Of a stretch of DNA of 64,000 nucleotides, positions 1 to 10,161 are shown piece by piece. The translations under genes were made by a program, and so were the position numbers. The notes under the pieces were generated by a model. That model saw nothing but the letters and a program-made list of their open reading frames with translations. It did not search any database and was not told where the DNA came from. The stretch lies in assembly GCA_025769875.1 (NCBI GenBank), contig JAGFNK010000080.1:62001-126000 (forward strand), in the 5' to 3' direction. Each line of letters opens with the position of its first letter. The stretch's first letter is position 1. The stretch comes from Russula earlei. Lineage: Eukaryota > Basidiomycota > Agaricomycetes > Russulales > Russulaceae.

Positions 1-167
1 GGCGTGACGTGCCACCATGAGCTCTGCAAAGCTGGGAACAACGTCCGCTCCAGTACTGTACTGGCAGTTGCGGTGCGGCGGGATTGCGACGAAGCATTAC
101 ACATCACGTGCGGACCGCACATGATTCCGTGCCCAGCTATATGGCTCACCTTACAACATAGACGCCA
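1..167 (-). repeat. Stub of dispersed LTR-like repeat H joined to the AROM fragment
   Basis: Read on the minus strand, about positions 78-140 match the start of repeat H (seen at 23143 and, reversed, ending at 56064): GGCACGGAATCA, then GTGCGGTCCGC, then a GTGATG..TAA.GCTTCG stretch. The rest of 1-77 is shared with 28904-28985 but is not assigned. The AROM coding sequence begins abruptly at about 168, so this is the left junction of the duplicated chimeric segment. The segment may extend beyond the window. Confidence 0.55.
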
Positions 168-1133
168 CGCGCGAGTTCTCAAATGGCATGGCTGAAGTTG
201 TAAAGGTGTGTATTTGTTTCCCTTCCAACTTCTCTCGTTCCGCTACGCTGCCGTAACTAACCGCTCCCAATAGACTGCCGTCATCTGGAACGAGGTCGAC
301 TTTGCCGCTCTAGAGTCGCGATCAGTGGATATTGTCGCCGCCATCAAAACCCCCGGCGTCAACTACTCCAGAGGAGCCAAGGCGACGTGCTCCGCCACCC
401 AGGAGCTGCTCCTGTCCGTCATTGTGGGCTCGATCTCCGTCAAGTCGCATATAGTCACCAACGACGAGCACAAAATGACGATGAGGTTGCGTAACCTTGT
501 CAACTTTGGCCACACTATCGGGCACGCGGTCGAAGCCGTGCTCACACCCACCATTCTGCACAGTGAGTGCATCAGCGTTGGGATGATCCTCGAGGCCGAG
601 GTCGCCCACCAGTTGGCCGCTTGACGCGCTGCCTGAAGAACTACAACCTGCCCGTTTCGCTGTCGGACCCGCGCATCGCGAACCTTCCCGCCTCGAGACT
701 TCTCACCGTCGACTGCCTCCTCGACGTAATGCGCATTGACAAGAAGAACAGCAGACCTGAGAAGAAGATCGTTCTCCTCGCCACCATCGGCAAGACCGTG
801 GAGCAGAAGGCCAGCGTCGTCCCGGACGCGGTTATCGGCAAGACGCTCGCCAAGGCAGCCAAGGTTGTCCCTGGTGTGCCCACGAAGAACCGAGGTCGGA
901 TGGCCACTCCGGGTTCGAAGAGTATTTCCAACCGTGCCCTGGTTCTGGCTGCCCTCGGAAGCGGCACCTGCAGGTTGAGAAACTTGCGTTGCTGCTCTCT
1001 GACGACACCCAAGTCATGATGACGGCTCTGCATGAACTCATGGTCTGTGCTTGGCCTTTCTATGGTTTGGATTGCATCACCTTAACATTCCTTTATGTTC
1101 CATCAGGGTGCGAGTTTCGAATGGGAAGACCAG
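168..1133 (+). pseudogene. AROM pentafunctional enzyme fragment, copy 1 (end of 3-dehydroquinate synthase, start of EPSP synthase)
   Basis: In fungi, AROM carries shikimate pathway steps 2-6 on one cytosolic polypeptide. Only the C-terminal half of the dehydroquinate synthase domain and the first residues of the EPSP synthase domain are present. Landmarks are [23 protein letters not shown] (metal-binding His region), [34 protein letters not shown], then the EPSPS start [20 protein letters not shown] and DDTQVMM. Two introns remain: 206-273 (branch TAACTAAC, AG end) and 1043-1106. The frame breaks near 618, where several codons are missing, and again near 985, where GTTGC is extra compared with copy 2. 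Reading stops at TGA 1134 just after GASFEWED, and the remaining four fifths of AROM are missing. This is a pseudogene fragment. The retained introns mean it was copied as DNA, not from mRNA. Confidence 0.85.
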
Positions 1134-1294
1134 TGAGAGGGTTATGCTGCACCCCACTCATTTTTCCAGCATGGATATCTAATCGCACAGACATGTTGCA
1201 CAAACTACATGGTGGGAGGCTTCGCAAGATGAGGGATTATGATAAGAGTTTGCACAAGATGACAGGGAGTAGACATAGAAAACATTGCCAGCTT

Positions 1295-2073
1295 TTACTT
1301 ATTTTCTTCCGATTCTGCCTCGGGGTGCACGCTCATCACGATGGCCCGCGCAATCATCTCTTCCTCCATCAGGTCCTCTTCCCTCTAACGTTCCTCAGTC
1401 ATCTCGACGTCGGGAACGGCGTGACCTTCAGAGAGCACAAGTGCCTGCTGCAGGTCCGCCTCTTCGCCTCCTTTGTTTGTGGCGGCCGCCGGCTGAGAAG
1501 GTTGCGCCAGCGCACCGTCTGGACCAGCCGCTGCTTGCGCAGCTGCACCCGGTGGCGGTGGGGGCAGGGCGTTGGCAGCTGCCTGCCGCACCGCCTCCTC
1601 TTCCATGGAGTTTCATCTTGTGACTCGGCATCTGTGGTTGGAAGTTGCTCTCGGTGGTGTTCACATTACTCAATGACCTATGTGAGCAAGTCCTTAGATG
1701 AAACGAACCCACACACGCAGACCGCTTTTCTTTCTTAAAACGCTCGATGAGAAATTGGGCAGCGGTATTGGCTGGTCACTCTCCAACGTCTGGAAAGGGA
1801 AAGTCGTGTGAAAGGGTTTAGGTCAGGGTGAAGAGGGCACGATTTACCCTCGAGCATGTTTTTGATAGAACGGAACGTTCTGCAACGTCCTTTTCGACGA
1901 TAAATTGCTCATTATCAGAGGTGACGAGGAGAACCATTGTGAGCATGGACATCCACAGAGCCTGTTTGGGTTTTTTGGTTTTTTTTTTTTGGTTAGTATG
2001 CTGGGTTTTGTTGTCGGGTCGGGAGGACAGAGGACAGAGGAAATACCATGGCCAACTCGGGGTCGAGGCTGGG
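1295..2073 (-). pseudogene. RPN10 (26S proteasome ubiquitin receptor) C-terminal fragment, copy 1, split by a SKP1 fragment
   Basis: RPN10 binds polyubiquitin in the 19S proteasome lid/base through UIM helices. On the minus strand, 2073-2047 encodes SLDPELAM. An intron follows at 2046-1962 (GTATTT donor, CATACTAACC branch, AAACAG end), then ALWMSM at 1961-1944. The two pieces together make the first UIM (DPELAMALWMSMEEE). The rest of that UIM resumes at about 1606 as SMEEEAVRQAAANA. An Ala/Pro linker follows, then a second acidic helix (EEADLQQALVLSEG), DVEMTEE, an in-frame stop at about 1383, and a last UIM-like stretch (MEEEMIARAIVMSV) ending at TAA 1297-1295. The von Willebrand A domain is absent. 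The 337-bp interruption carries SKP1. The 5' end is cut at 2073 by Gypsy-1. Copy 2 keeps more of the 5' side (FEFGINPSLDPELAM), which supports the identification. Confidence 0.75.
1725..1937 (-). pseudogene. SKP1 N-terminal fragment, copy 1, inside RPN10
   Basis: SKP1 is the adaptor of SCF ubiquitin ligases and of kinetochore complexes. From ATG 1937-1935 downwards the minus strand reads MVLLVTSDNEQFIVEKDVAERSVL, close to the conserved SKP1 start. After a frame slip, KNMLE follows. An intron at 1847-1790 (GTAAAT donor, TTCCAG end, phase 1) joins MLE to DVGE, and after a lost base PIPLPNFSSSVL follows. This is the BTB/POZ-like N-terminal third only; the F-box-binding C-terminal half is missing. 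It lies exactly between the codons ALWMSM and SMEEE of RPN10, and TCCATG occurs at both junctions. The hexamer may be a small duplication or a microhomology. Broken by indels, so non-functional. Confidence 0.75.
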
Positions 2074-2756
2074 TCGTGGAGGTTTTCAAGAGCCTGAGCA
2101 ATGTTGAAATGGAAAGGGTGGTCCTCAATTAAGAGGCGGAGGTCAGAGGCAGTGATGGAAGGGTGGGGGGCAGAGACAATGGGTTGGGTGATGAGCTTTT
2201 CTCCATAAGTGGGCTCTCCTCGACCCATAGTTCCTAGAAGCATGGGTTCATCATTGTATAAAGCGATGCGTAAGTATGGCAGCAGGCATTTTTGCCCATT
2301 AATGTTAATGTAAAAAGGGGGAACATGTGTGTAAGGTTCATAAACAAACCAAGGGGGGCCAGGGTGAGTGGGATCTGCTTCAGTTGGGGTTGGCAAGGGT
2401 GTTCCTTCTTGGACGGTGAGTGGGTTGAGGGTAGTGGCAAGATCTTGGAGCTCAGTCTTGTCCGGGACAATGAAGGTTTGTTGGTCAATGATATGTTGGA
2501 TTGCTTTGGGTGAAAGGGGTTCTTGTTTGATGGTGGGGGAGGGGGTGAGAATAGGTAGAGGGGACGAACTAGGAGCAGGGGACGACATGGGAGTATTGTA
2601 GGCAGAGGTAGCATGTTCGTGGTGCCAGGCCGACCACTCTGAAGGAGTGGGGGTATTTAAGGGAACTGATCATATGATATGATTCCATACTAAGTCCGTA
2701 AGTACTGCCCTTTGCATGGACAGATGAAACTCGGAAAAACAGGGGTCCATCATAAG
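2074..2756 (-). pseudogene. Gypsy-1 pol tail region (N-terminal part)
   Basis: The minus-strand reading just upstream of the solo LTR ends pol with a stretch like EFHLSM, followed without a stop by QRAVLTDLVWNHII. A TGA appears soon after. From 2588 onwards it reads MSSPAPSSSPLPILTPSPT, then KQEPLSP, DPTHPGPPWFVYEPY, EPMLLGTMGRGEPTYGEKL and ALENLHDPAS, matching the Gypsy-2 tail protein at 37523-38884. The frame then runs into RPN10 sequence at 2073, so the apparent 256-residue reading frame here is a chimera. In Gypsy-1 the codon at 2712-2714 is CAA, where Gypsy-2 has the pol stop TGA. This suggests that pol and tail once formed one reading frame. Confidence 0.7.
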
Positions 2757-3719
2757 TGTGACAACTCACTGTTGAACAATCCAGTTCAAGAGCGAGGGAG
2801 GAGCTCAAAGACGAGTCAATAAATGTCCAAGATGGCGTGAGCGAGGAGTAGGGTCCAGAGCAGTATCAGATACCAAAGAGGTACAGTTACTGGTAGTATT
2901 GTGAAGTTACGCAGGGAAGAGGCCAGGTTGATCACAAGGGGACGGTCCTTAAAGGAGTATCCCAGGGGTAGAGAGTGCCATAAAAAATGGACAGTCTGAA
3001 GACTGTCCGCTACTTTATTGAGCACTTATATACTACTGGAGAACTGCTAAATAGGGAACAAGTCATAACCTTGTTATCAAGCACAATTGCTGGATGAGTA
3101 AGAGATCGGAGAATGCTTACTGAGCATGCTCAGTCATGCTCAGTAAGCTGCTGAGTAAGGAGGCTCTTGTTGATGAGTAAGAGCCATTACTGTCCACGTG
3201 TTCACTGTCCTAGTACACATGCGAAACACCTGATTCATTTACTGTTAGTTAGTTTAGGGCCGGTCATTTGAGGACTTGTAGTTTGGTTTGGGAATTAGAG
3301 TTGCTTATAAGGCCCCTTATATAGTTCTATTAGGGTCATTAGAGCCGACCCTAATACTTATATTAAGGTCCTTAGCATTGCTCTATAGTTCATTCTATGG
3401 TTATTAGAGTTAGCCTAATAACACGTTGTAGGCTCGTTAGTATCTTGTTAGTGTCTCTTGTAGAGCACTTAGAGTCATCATAAGGGGTCCTTAGGGAGGC
3501 TATAATACTGTCCTTTATTGCTAAAAGGGTTGCCACTAAGTGGGGCTTGCTGTATGTCAATTGTGCTGAGAATCGCTCATGTGACAATGCGCATGCAATA
3601 TTGTGGACACCTCTACTCACCCCTTTTGTCTGTGTGAACAGGGTGACACCATAGAGGCTGGGTTTCCTCTAATAAGGAAGGGTCCTTCAAGGGCCCTCTC
3701 TGGAGAATGGTTCATGACA
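2757..3719 (-). mobile_element. Solo LTR, family A (963 bp), in Gypsy-1
   Basis: On the plus strand it starts TGTGACAACTCACTG and ends GGTTCATGACA. The flanking target duplication ATAAG is perfect at 2752-2756 and 3720-3724. Three other copies of the same family are at 13265-15446, 14277-15237 and 45694-46655. The sense strand is minus: a TATA sequence is followed by the palindrome GGACAGTC..GACTGTCC (2988-3007), placing U3 at the right and R-U5 at the left. It carries no coding sequence of its own. Confidence 0.93.
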
Positions 3720-5467
3720 ATAAGAAGTTGAAAGCTGCAGAAGTCACCAGGGGAGAGAATTCCGGAAAAGAGTTGTTCCCTGGTGGCTAAATTGAAAATG
3801 GTATATCCATGGTCGGGGATAGTGGGGTCATTAACTGAATAAGAAGGGGGGTTATGTGAGTTAATTCAGGGGAGTAATGTACGTTGTTGTATTGTAGGTG
3901 TTTGAAATTGGTGTTCTAAGCCATCCAAACTTCCATCTGGTTGATGAGATTCTGTGGGATCAGAGTCAGTGGTAGACATGGTGCGGAGTTTAGTGGGTTG
4001 TTGTAGGTGAAAGGTGGTGATGGTGTCTTGGGCATTTTTAAGGTTTGAGAGGGGTTCCCAGGTGTCTTCTGCTGCAGAATAGCCTTTCCACTGGACTCTG
4101 TACTGGAGTCGGTTCCTATGGAGACGTTGGGTGGTAATCTTCTTGACCTCATATTCTCCTGAGAGGAGGTCAGGGGGGGGGGTTCGGGGAAGTTAGGACC
4201 ATGTTCAGCTGTTTCAGTGATGGGTGATAGAAGGGAGGCATGGAAGACGTTGTGGATACTCCATTGAGGGGGAAGGCGGAGTTGGTAAACAACGTGAGAA
4301 ATTTTCTTGACGATGACAAAAGGTCTGAACCGTTTGGGATGGAACTTCTGAAACTGATGGGGGGTTTTTAAGTTAGTCCCCTCCAACCAAACCTTCTGCC
4401 CTTCTTTGAACCCTTTGAATTTGGTTTCTTTGACCCAGTGGCTTTGCGCCTTTTTCATTGCTTCTTGGGCCGATTCTTGCATGTCTTTTAGAGCCTGGAG
4501 GCGTTCATGAATTCCTGGGAACTTGGACTATAGTTGGGTGCCAAGTCCCTGTGGGTTAAAGCCGATGAGCAACTCGTAAGGGGTTTGTTTGGTGGTTGTA
4601 GATTTGTGAGAGTTAAAATGGTACTGGGCTATAGGAAGCCAGTGTGCCCATTCTTCTTGTTTCTCTCCAGTGTAGATGCAGAGATACATTTCCAGGGTTT
4701 GATTAGTCCTCTCTGACTGTCCGTCGGTTTGAGGGTAGTAAGCAGTGCTTAAGTTTTGGTTGATTCCCAAAATTCTAGAGACTTCTTTGAATAAGTCGGA
4801 GGTGAAGCGGGAGTCGTGATCAGAAATGATTTTGGAGGGGACCCCGGTCCAGGGGAAGGTGTGTCGTAGAAACAATTTAGCCATTTCCAGGGTTCCCATA
4901 TCTTTATGGCAAGGTATGAATATTGCCGCCTTGGTGGAATTGTGATCAGTGATGGTCATGATGGTATTGTTTCCTTTGGACAGGGGGAGGTTGACAATCC
5001 AATCAATAGCTACAGTTTGAAATGGTTTTTGGAATTCAGGGGGGATTGGGTAAATTTGGGGACAAGTGGGGGTGTGTGGAAGATTTATTGGCTTGGCAAC
5101 TGGTGCAACCCCAAATGTAGTCCTAGACAAAGTAACCCATTTTTGGCCACCAGAAGGACTCTTGAATCAAGTACAAGGTTCAGGCATTCCCTGTATGCCC
5201 ACCAAGGATGCTGTCATGATATGTGTACAAAGTCTTTCATAAGAGAGGTTCTGAATATGGCACAACCAATTTTCCGTCTTTGAACAGCGCGCCATCTTCT
5301 TCTTGTAAATTGTGTTTGACCTTCCACATGAGTAGGTCCGGTTGTTGGCTCTTTTGTTCTTTTAAGATTTGTTCGTACAGGTCTTCCATGTGGAGTGTGC
5401 GAATGAAGAGTTTGTCAGGAAGTGCTGTGATGTTTTGGTTGTCTCCTGACCCATCATTGTGGTCAGG
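3720..5467 (-). pseudogene. Gypsy-1 integrase with chromodomain
   Basis: On the minus strand, the DDE integrase core shows VAIDWIVNLP, the second acidic residue in SDHDSRFTS, and the Glu in GQSERTNQ (about 5040-4720). It continues through WAHWLPIAQYHFNSHKS and a GPF/Y-like region (GFKEGQKVWLEG, HPKRFRPFVIVKK) to a damaged chromodomain near 4050-4200. The N-terminal HHCC zinc region near 5200-5150 is degraded. Frames shift near 4525, 5130 and 4170. Function in an intact element: cDNA integration, with the chromodomain expected to bind modified histone tails. The right limit is the TGA at 5468-5470, shared with Gypsy-2. Confidence 0.8.
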
Positions 5468-6990
5468 TCATCGTGAGAGTGTGTCTGCACGGTTAGAGGT
5501 TCTGGGTTTGTGGTGGATTTCGAAATGGTAATCTGCCAGTGTGTAAATGTAGCCTGCAATTCTTCAATTAATTTTATGGGGGAGTCGGTAGTGGGCAAGG
5601 TTGGCATGATCGGTGAAAATCTTGATGGGGTGTTTTGTTCTGACCAATAGATACCACCAGTGTTGGAGTGCAAGAATCAGGGCTAGGAATTCTCTATCCC
5701 AAACTGGGTAGTTCCTTTCTGCTTTGTTGAATGTGTGTGACATATTGCCAATCATTTTCCTTTTTCCTCTTGGGTCCTTCTGAAATAGGATTGCTCCAGT
5801 GATGAATTGTGAGGCGTCAGTTTCTAATTCATATGGGAGGTCGGGGTTGGCAGTGTAGAGTTCAGGGTTGTCGCAGAGTGCCGATATCAAGGTTTCTAGG
5901 GCTGTGGTTGCTTCTGGGGTCCAGAGGAAGGGGGTTCCTTTCTTGATTGTAGAGAAAATGGGGCGAGCTATTTTAGTGAAGTCTCAGATAAATGGTCGTT
6001 GGTAATTGAGGGCGCCCATGATCTGTTGTACTTGTTTCAGGTTATTGGGGGGTCTCGGCCAGTTTTTGAGGCCATCCATTTTGACTGGGTCAATTTTGAG
6101 GGTTCCTTGATTGATTCAGAAGCCCAAAAAGTCGATTTCCTCTTGTTCAAAGGCACATTTGGATGCCTTTAAAAAGTAAGAATCTCTTTCAAGGCTTCCC
6201 CTGACCCTGTGGCTATTGCTACGTCATCTAGATAGTTGCAGGTGTTCTCTGGGTACTTTAGAAGCCAGGGTCAGAGGGTGTGGTTCATTGCCCGTTGGAA
6301 GGCTGCTGGGGCATTGGTAAAGCCAAAGCCCATTACCATGGGGACAAAGGTGCTGAATTGAGTTTTAAAGGCACCTTTGTGTTGATCTTCTGGGTGGATT
6401 AGGATGTTGTTGTAGCCAGCTCTGATGTCGAACTTGCTAAAGGTGGTTTCACCCCTTAGTCGGTGCAATTGTTCTTCCATGTTTGGTAAGGCATGGTAGT
6501 CAGGGACCATGGCGTTATTGAGCTTTTGGTAGTCCACTACCATTCACGGGGCGGTGCGGTCCTTTTTCTGGACAAAGAAGACAGGAGATACAAAGTCTGA
6601 GACCCTGTCTTTGATGAAACCTTTGGCTAGGTCTTCTTGTATCTGTCTTGATAGTTCTTGTTTTTCATTTTGAGGTAGAGGGTAAGTTTGGCAATCAAGG
6701 AACTTGGGGGCGTCTGATTTCAGGGTGATTCTAAAGTCAAGTTCTCCTTGACTGGGTGGGAGTTGTTTGGCTGCTTCTTCTGAGAAAACTTTCTGATGCC
6801 GTGAATATTCAGGGGGAATGATGGTTGACCTTATTTGTGCAATTTGGATCTTTGGTGGGTTTGTTAGGGATATAGGTGTGAGAAGGACCCCTAAGTGGTT
6901 TCTAAGGTGACGAGTGCTCCAATTGATGAGGGGGTTTATCGCCTTCAAGAAGGGATATCCGAGGATCATTCTGTCTTCTCCCAAATTGGT
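5468..6990 (-). pseudogene. Gypsy-1 reverse transcriptase and RNase H
   Basis: The RT part includes FIKDRVSDFVSPVFFVQKKD, MVVDYQKLNNA, TTFSKFDIRAGYNNI, GFTNAPAAFQRAMN and the catalytic motif YLDD (about 6221-6238). RNase H follows: ELETDASQFITGAILF, AERNYPVWDREFLALI, FTDHANLAHYRLPHKIN. Stops: TGA 6544-6546 (before MVVDY), 6271-6273 (after MNHTL), 6116-6118, 5984-5986 and 5468-5470. Gypsy-2 has AGA, CGA, CAA, CGA and TGA at the corresponding positions. Frameshifts also occur near 6190. The enzyme would copy the element RNA into DNA in the cytoplasmic particle. Confidence 0.85.
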
Positions 6991-7335
6991 GATATAAAAG
7001 GTAAGAAGTCAAGTGGTGGGTCCATGGTGTACAGCCATATGGGTGTAATGGGTTAGTGCCCCTCATTGGTTGTTAGTGCCAGCTATGTTGATAATGGGTC
7101 TGGGGGTTCTGAGGGTTCGAAGTGGGATTTGTAATTTTCCCACAATTCCTTGGCTAATGAAATTTTCTGTTGCTCCGCTGTCTAGAAGCGCTTGGCCAGT
7201 CTTTCCATTTGTTGTGATCATAAAGGGGACTTTCATTGAGTTTTCTTTATATTGAACAATGGTATCTATTTGGGCCTTAGTACTGACCATTGTACCTTGG
7301 CCTAGAGAAAATCCTCTTTGAGGATGAGGTCCCAA
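6991..7335 (-). pseudogene. Gypsy-1 aspartic protease
   Basis: The minus strand carries ALLDSGATENFIS, the active-site motif of retroviral-type aspartic proteases (DSG), within a domain that reads KVPFMITTNGKTGQ before it and GKLQIPLRTLRTPRPI after it. In the family, the enzyme works as a dimer to cut the Gag-Pol precursor. It lies between the gag zinc knuckle and RT, as in other Ty3/gypsy elements. The frame is lost between 7063 and 6984, where Gypsy-2 reads through. Confidence 0.8.
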
Positions 7336-8769
7336 AGTTTGGCTCTATCCTCTGCTGGCAATGCTTTCATTCGGGCCACCATAGTGGAGGCTTCTTCCTC
7401 CTTGGGTGGTTCTGAGGTTGGTTCAGTGGTGCGTGCCTTGGAGGTGGTGGGGGCCGTGTTTTTAGGACATTCCCTGCTAAGGTGACCTTTTTCTCTGCAG
7501 CAGAAGCAGCGCCCTTCTTTTGCCAATTGCTTCCTTTCTTCTTTGGTGAGTTTCTTGAAGTTGGACTTGGCGGTGTCCACTTGCATTCGGTCCAGGTGAT
7601 GGGTTTTGTGTTCTGGGTGGTGTGTGGTTTTTCCTTTGAGTTTCTCTCTGATGGTGATGAATCATTGGTGTTGTCTTCTGGCTTCCTCCTTCCATTCTTG
7701 AAGAGTGGTGGGCCAGATGTCTCTGTTTAGGATTGCATGGTAGAGTCCGCTCTTTAGTCCATTTTTGAAACTTTCAATAGTGATGATGTCCATTTCTGGC
7801 CACTGTTTTGGTCAGAAGCTGTTCAAAGGTGGAGATATAGTTGTCAAGGGAGTCCTTCATTACATGTTTGACAAGAGCTGCTTGGGCATCTTCTTTCTCC
7901 GCAGTGTTGGTGAATTTGAAAGTAAAATCTGTGACGAAGTCATTCCACAGAACTTCATCATTCCTGTTGACCGGGTTTTGGGTTCTTGTTATCTTTTCTC
8001 TGAGGGCTGTTACCTGTGAATTAACCCAGTCTTCCACCTTCTCTCCTTGAATGTAGGAAAGGGCTAGGACGACCCTTTTAGAGGGGTCAGTCATCACTGT
8101 TTTGTCATTGTTGAGTCCCCAGTACAGGTTAAATTCCATGATAAAGTGTTTCATTTTGTTCCTTTCGCCTGTGAAGACAGTGGGTGCTTTGCCACTGAGG
8201 AACACATTGGCCCCTTGAGTGGCTTGTGGTGCTTGTGTGATAATTGGGGGTTGTGCGGCGACCTGAGGGGCTGGAGCTGTGGCTTGTGGGACTTGTGCTG
8301 CCATGGTAGGTTGAGGGGGGTTCTCTGTTTCAGGGGATTCAGGGGGTGTCTGTGGTTCCTGGTTCTCAGGAAGTGTCTGAGATTCAACAGTGTTTCCTGG
8401 TTCGGAAGGTTTGGGGGGGTTGCCTACTGTAGAAGAGGCTTCTGAGTCTGATGGTGGTTCGTAAAGAGGGTTGTCTTCCCTCCAGTAGCCTAATCTGAGG
8501 CTGTTTCTGATGAGTTCAAGGTCCTGATGAGTGTAGAGCTGTCCTCTTCTGAGTTGTAGTTCAAACCAGTGATTGTTGATAAATTCAACAGGTAGTTCTT
8601 TGTTGTTTTCAGTGGTGACGTAGCAGAGGACGGTGTGGAAGCTGTCCCAGGTGGCAGTTCCAACAACGTGTTGGGGAAGGTCTAGGGAGGGTTTCGGTTG
8701 GACATGGATCCAACGGTTTGGTGGTATTTCGAGGTTGATCTCCAGAATGGAGTAAGGAAGCTTAGCTTG
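7302..8769 (-). pseudogene. Gypsy-1 gag with CCHC zinc knuckle
   Basis: Three blocks are visible on the minus strand. First, an open frame from the LTR edge down to about 8304 without any ATG (EINLEIPPNRWIHVQPKP, NNKELPVEFINNHWFELQL, YTHQDLELIRNS). Second, from ATG 8304, a Gln/Ala/Pro stretch and the capsid-like retrotransposon gag domain (ERNKMKHFIMEFNLYWGLNN, VVLALSYIQGEKVEDWVNSQ, DNYISTFEQLL). Third, after a frame break near 7790, the nucleocapsid-like knuckle CFCCREKGHLSREC at 7467-7508 (CX2CX4HX4C). Gag would form the particle and bind RNA. The first block is also open in Gypsy-2, so it is likely coding although its start codon is unclear. Confidence 0.8.
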
Positions 8770-9371
8770 TGTTACAGCATTGCAGCCATAAGAGCGTTAG
8801 CTCGAGGTTCAGTGGGGCCAAGTCCCTGTGACTTGGTTCAAGGGTTTGGTGGGGGCCGGCTCAAAGAGGCTGGATCAAAGGTTTAGCGTCTCAAGGCTGA
8901 GTCAGACAATAACTCAGTCTGTAGACAGAGTCAATCTCCTGGTTTCACAGAAGAGGAGGATGATGAGAGAGAGGCAGAGGAGGAAGAGGAACACAAGGGT
9001 TCCTTGAGGTGTGCCTAGGTCAAGCAGAGTGTAGGCCAGCACAAGCAAGTTGTGATTGAGAGAGTATACAGGGCAAGGGATGTGACAGGAAATGGGACAA
9101 AGCTAAGCTTGGGGTATTCCCCAGCTTCTACAGGCGCTTAAATACTGTATGTAGCGAGGCTGTACAGTACTATATGCAGAACAATAGATAAAAGTGAGCC
9201 AATAGCAAGAGAGACTCAACAATAGATAAAACAATAGATGAAACACAATGAGTGAAACAATAAGAACCATCAGCATCAAGGGATGAAACAGTAACCAAGG
9301 GGATGGGGGTGAAAGTAAAGAACAATAAGGAGTAGTTTAGGGACAAACCAAAAGAGGGGTAGATCACAACA
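8770..9371 (-). repeat. Gypsy-1 5' LTR (602 bp)
   Basis: On the plus strand it starts TGTTACAGC and ends AGATCACAACA. It belongs to the same family as the Gypsy-2 LTRs (36906, 47307) and the solo LTR at 48137. The sense strand is minus: a TATTTAAG-type box lies near 9130, followed by the hairpin core GGGG-loop-CCCC. The right flank ATAAT continues into a family A LTR fragment, so Gypsy-1 inserted into an older LTR. The left partner is lost. Confidence 0.88.
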
Positions 9372-10161
9372 ATAATTCTATTAGGGTCATTAGAGTTGAC
9401 CCTAATACTTATACTAAGGTCCTTAGTATTGCTCTATAGTTCATTCTAGGGTTATTAGAGTTAGTCTAATATCACATTGTAGGCTTGTTACTGTCTTGTT
9501 AGTGCCTCTTATAGAGCACTTAGAGTCATCCTTGTTGAACCGGAACCCGAACAGATCAAAGAAGGTGAAGACCTTCATACAAGGTTCAAGATCCCCTCAT
9601 AGATGTTATGTGTTAGACAGAACTTTAGTATATGCACTTATGGCAATAGGGATATGCATACTACGTTATCTATCACAAGATACAGCCTTATGCTGTGTCT
9701 AGAACGTTTCCACATCACATGTCACTGTATGCGCGATATAGTGGACACCTGTAGTCACCTCTTTTGGACTTAGGAACAGCCCTGGGTCATAGAGGTATAA
9801 ATACCATACATGTAGACGAGTATACACATCGCTCTACACCCCAATATCAGTTGAGCACTTAGCACAACCTCTAAGGTGGGTTGCTTGGCCTGTTAGCTGC
9901 GCTCTATGCTGCGCAACAATCCTAAAGGGTCCTTAGAGAGGCTATAATACTGTTCTTTATTGCTAAAAGGGTTGCCACTAAGTGGGGCTTGTTGTATGTT
10001 GATTGTGCCGAGAATTGCTCGCGCGACAATGCGTGCGTGATATTGTGGACACTTCTACTCACCCCTTTTGTCCGTGTGAACAGGGTGGCACCATAGAGGC
10101 TGGGTTTCCTCTAATAAGGAAGGGTCCTTCAAGGGCCCTCTCTGGAGAATGGTTCATGACA
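9372..10161 (-). repeat. Family A LTR fragment (U3 part), split by LTR-C
   Basis: It matches the U3 portion of family A (compare 3325-3719) and ends on the plus strand with GGTTCATGACA at 10161. It is interrupted by LTR-C at 9533-9918. The left end is the Gypsy-1 insertion point; the promoter-proximal part is not found on that side. Confidence 0.8.
9533..9918 (+). mobile_element. Solo LTR, family C (386 bp)
   Basis: It starts TGTTGAACC and ends GCGCAACA, so the ends are TGTTG/CAACA. The target duplication ATCCT is perfect at 9528-9532 and 9919-9923. A TATAAATA box near 9798 on the plus strand sets the orientation. A short inverted pair TGTAGA..TCTACA follows the box. It contains no coding sequence. 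Confidence 0.9.

Larger units (their letters stand above)
2074..9371 (-). mobile_element. Gypsy-1: Ty3/gypsy chromovirus, 3'-truncated and interrupted
   Basis: Read on the minus strand, the order is 5' LTR (9371-8770), gag with zinc knuckle, protease, reverse transcriptase, RNase H, integrase, chromodomain and a tail region; the element is then cut at 2074. It is collinear with Gypsy-2 (36906-47893). The 3' part of the tail region and the 3' LTR are missing, and the element is fused directly to the RPN10 fragment, so a deletion or rearrangement removed its end. A solo LTR (2757-3719) sits in the tail region. Several TGA stops (5468, 5984, 6116, 6271, 6544) break pol. Compared with Gypsy-2, about 38 bp are missing near 6190. 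Not mobile by itself. Confidence 0.9.

Noticed and set aside
168..1133. AROM as a working gene
   Set aside because: Only the end of one domain and the start of the next are present, with frameshifts in both copies and a stop after GASFEWED.
1818..2588. 256-codon open frame on the minus strand as one protein
   Set aside because: It begins in the Gypsy-1 tail region and runs past the junction at 2073 into antisense-joined RPN10 intron and SKP1 sequence, so it is an accidental fusion.
3390..3620. Recurrent short frame in family A LTRs (also near 14890-15138 and 45610-45873) starting MSRGVHNIA or similar
   Set aside because: It lies in the U3 region of a solo LTR, differs in length and frame between copies and has no known counterpart. 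Recurrence follows from the repeat itself.
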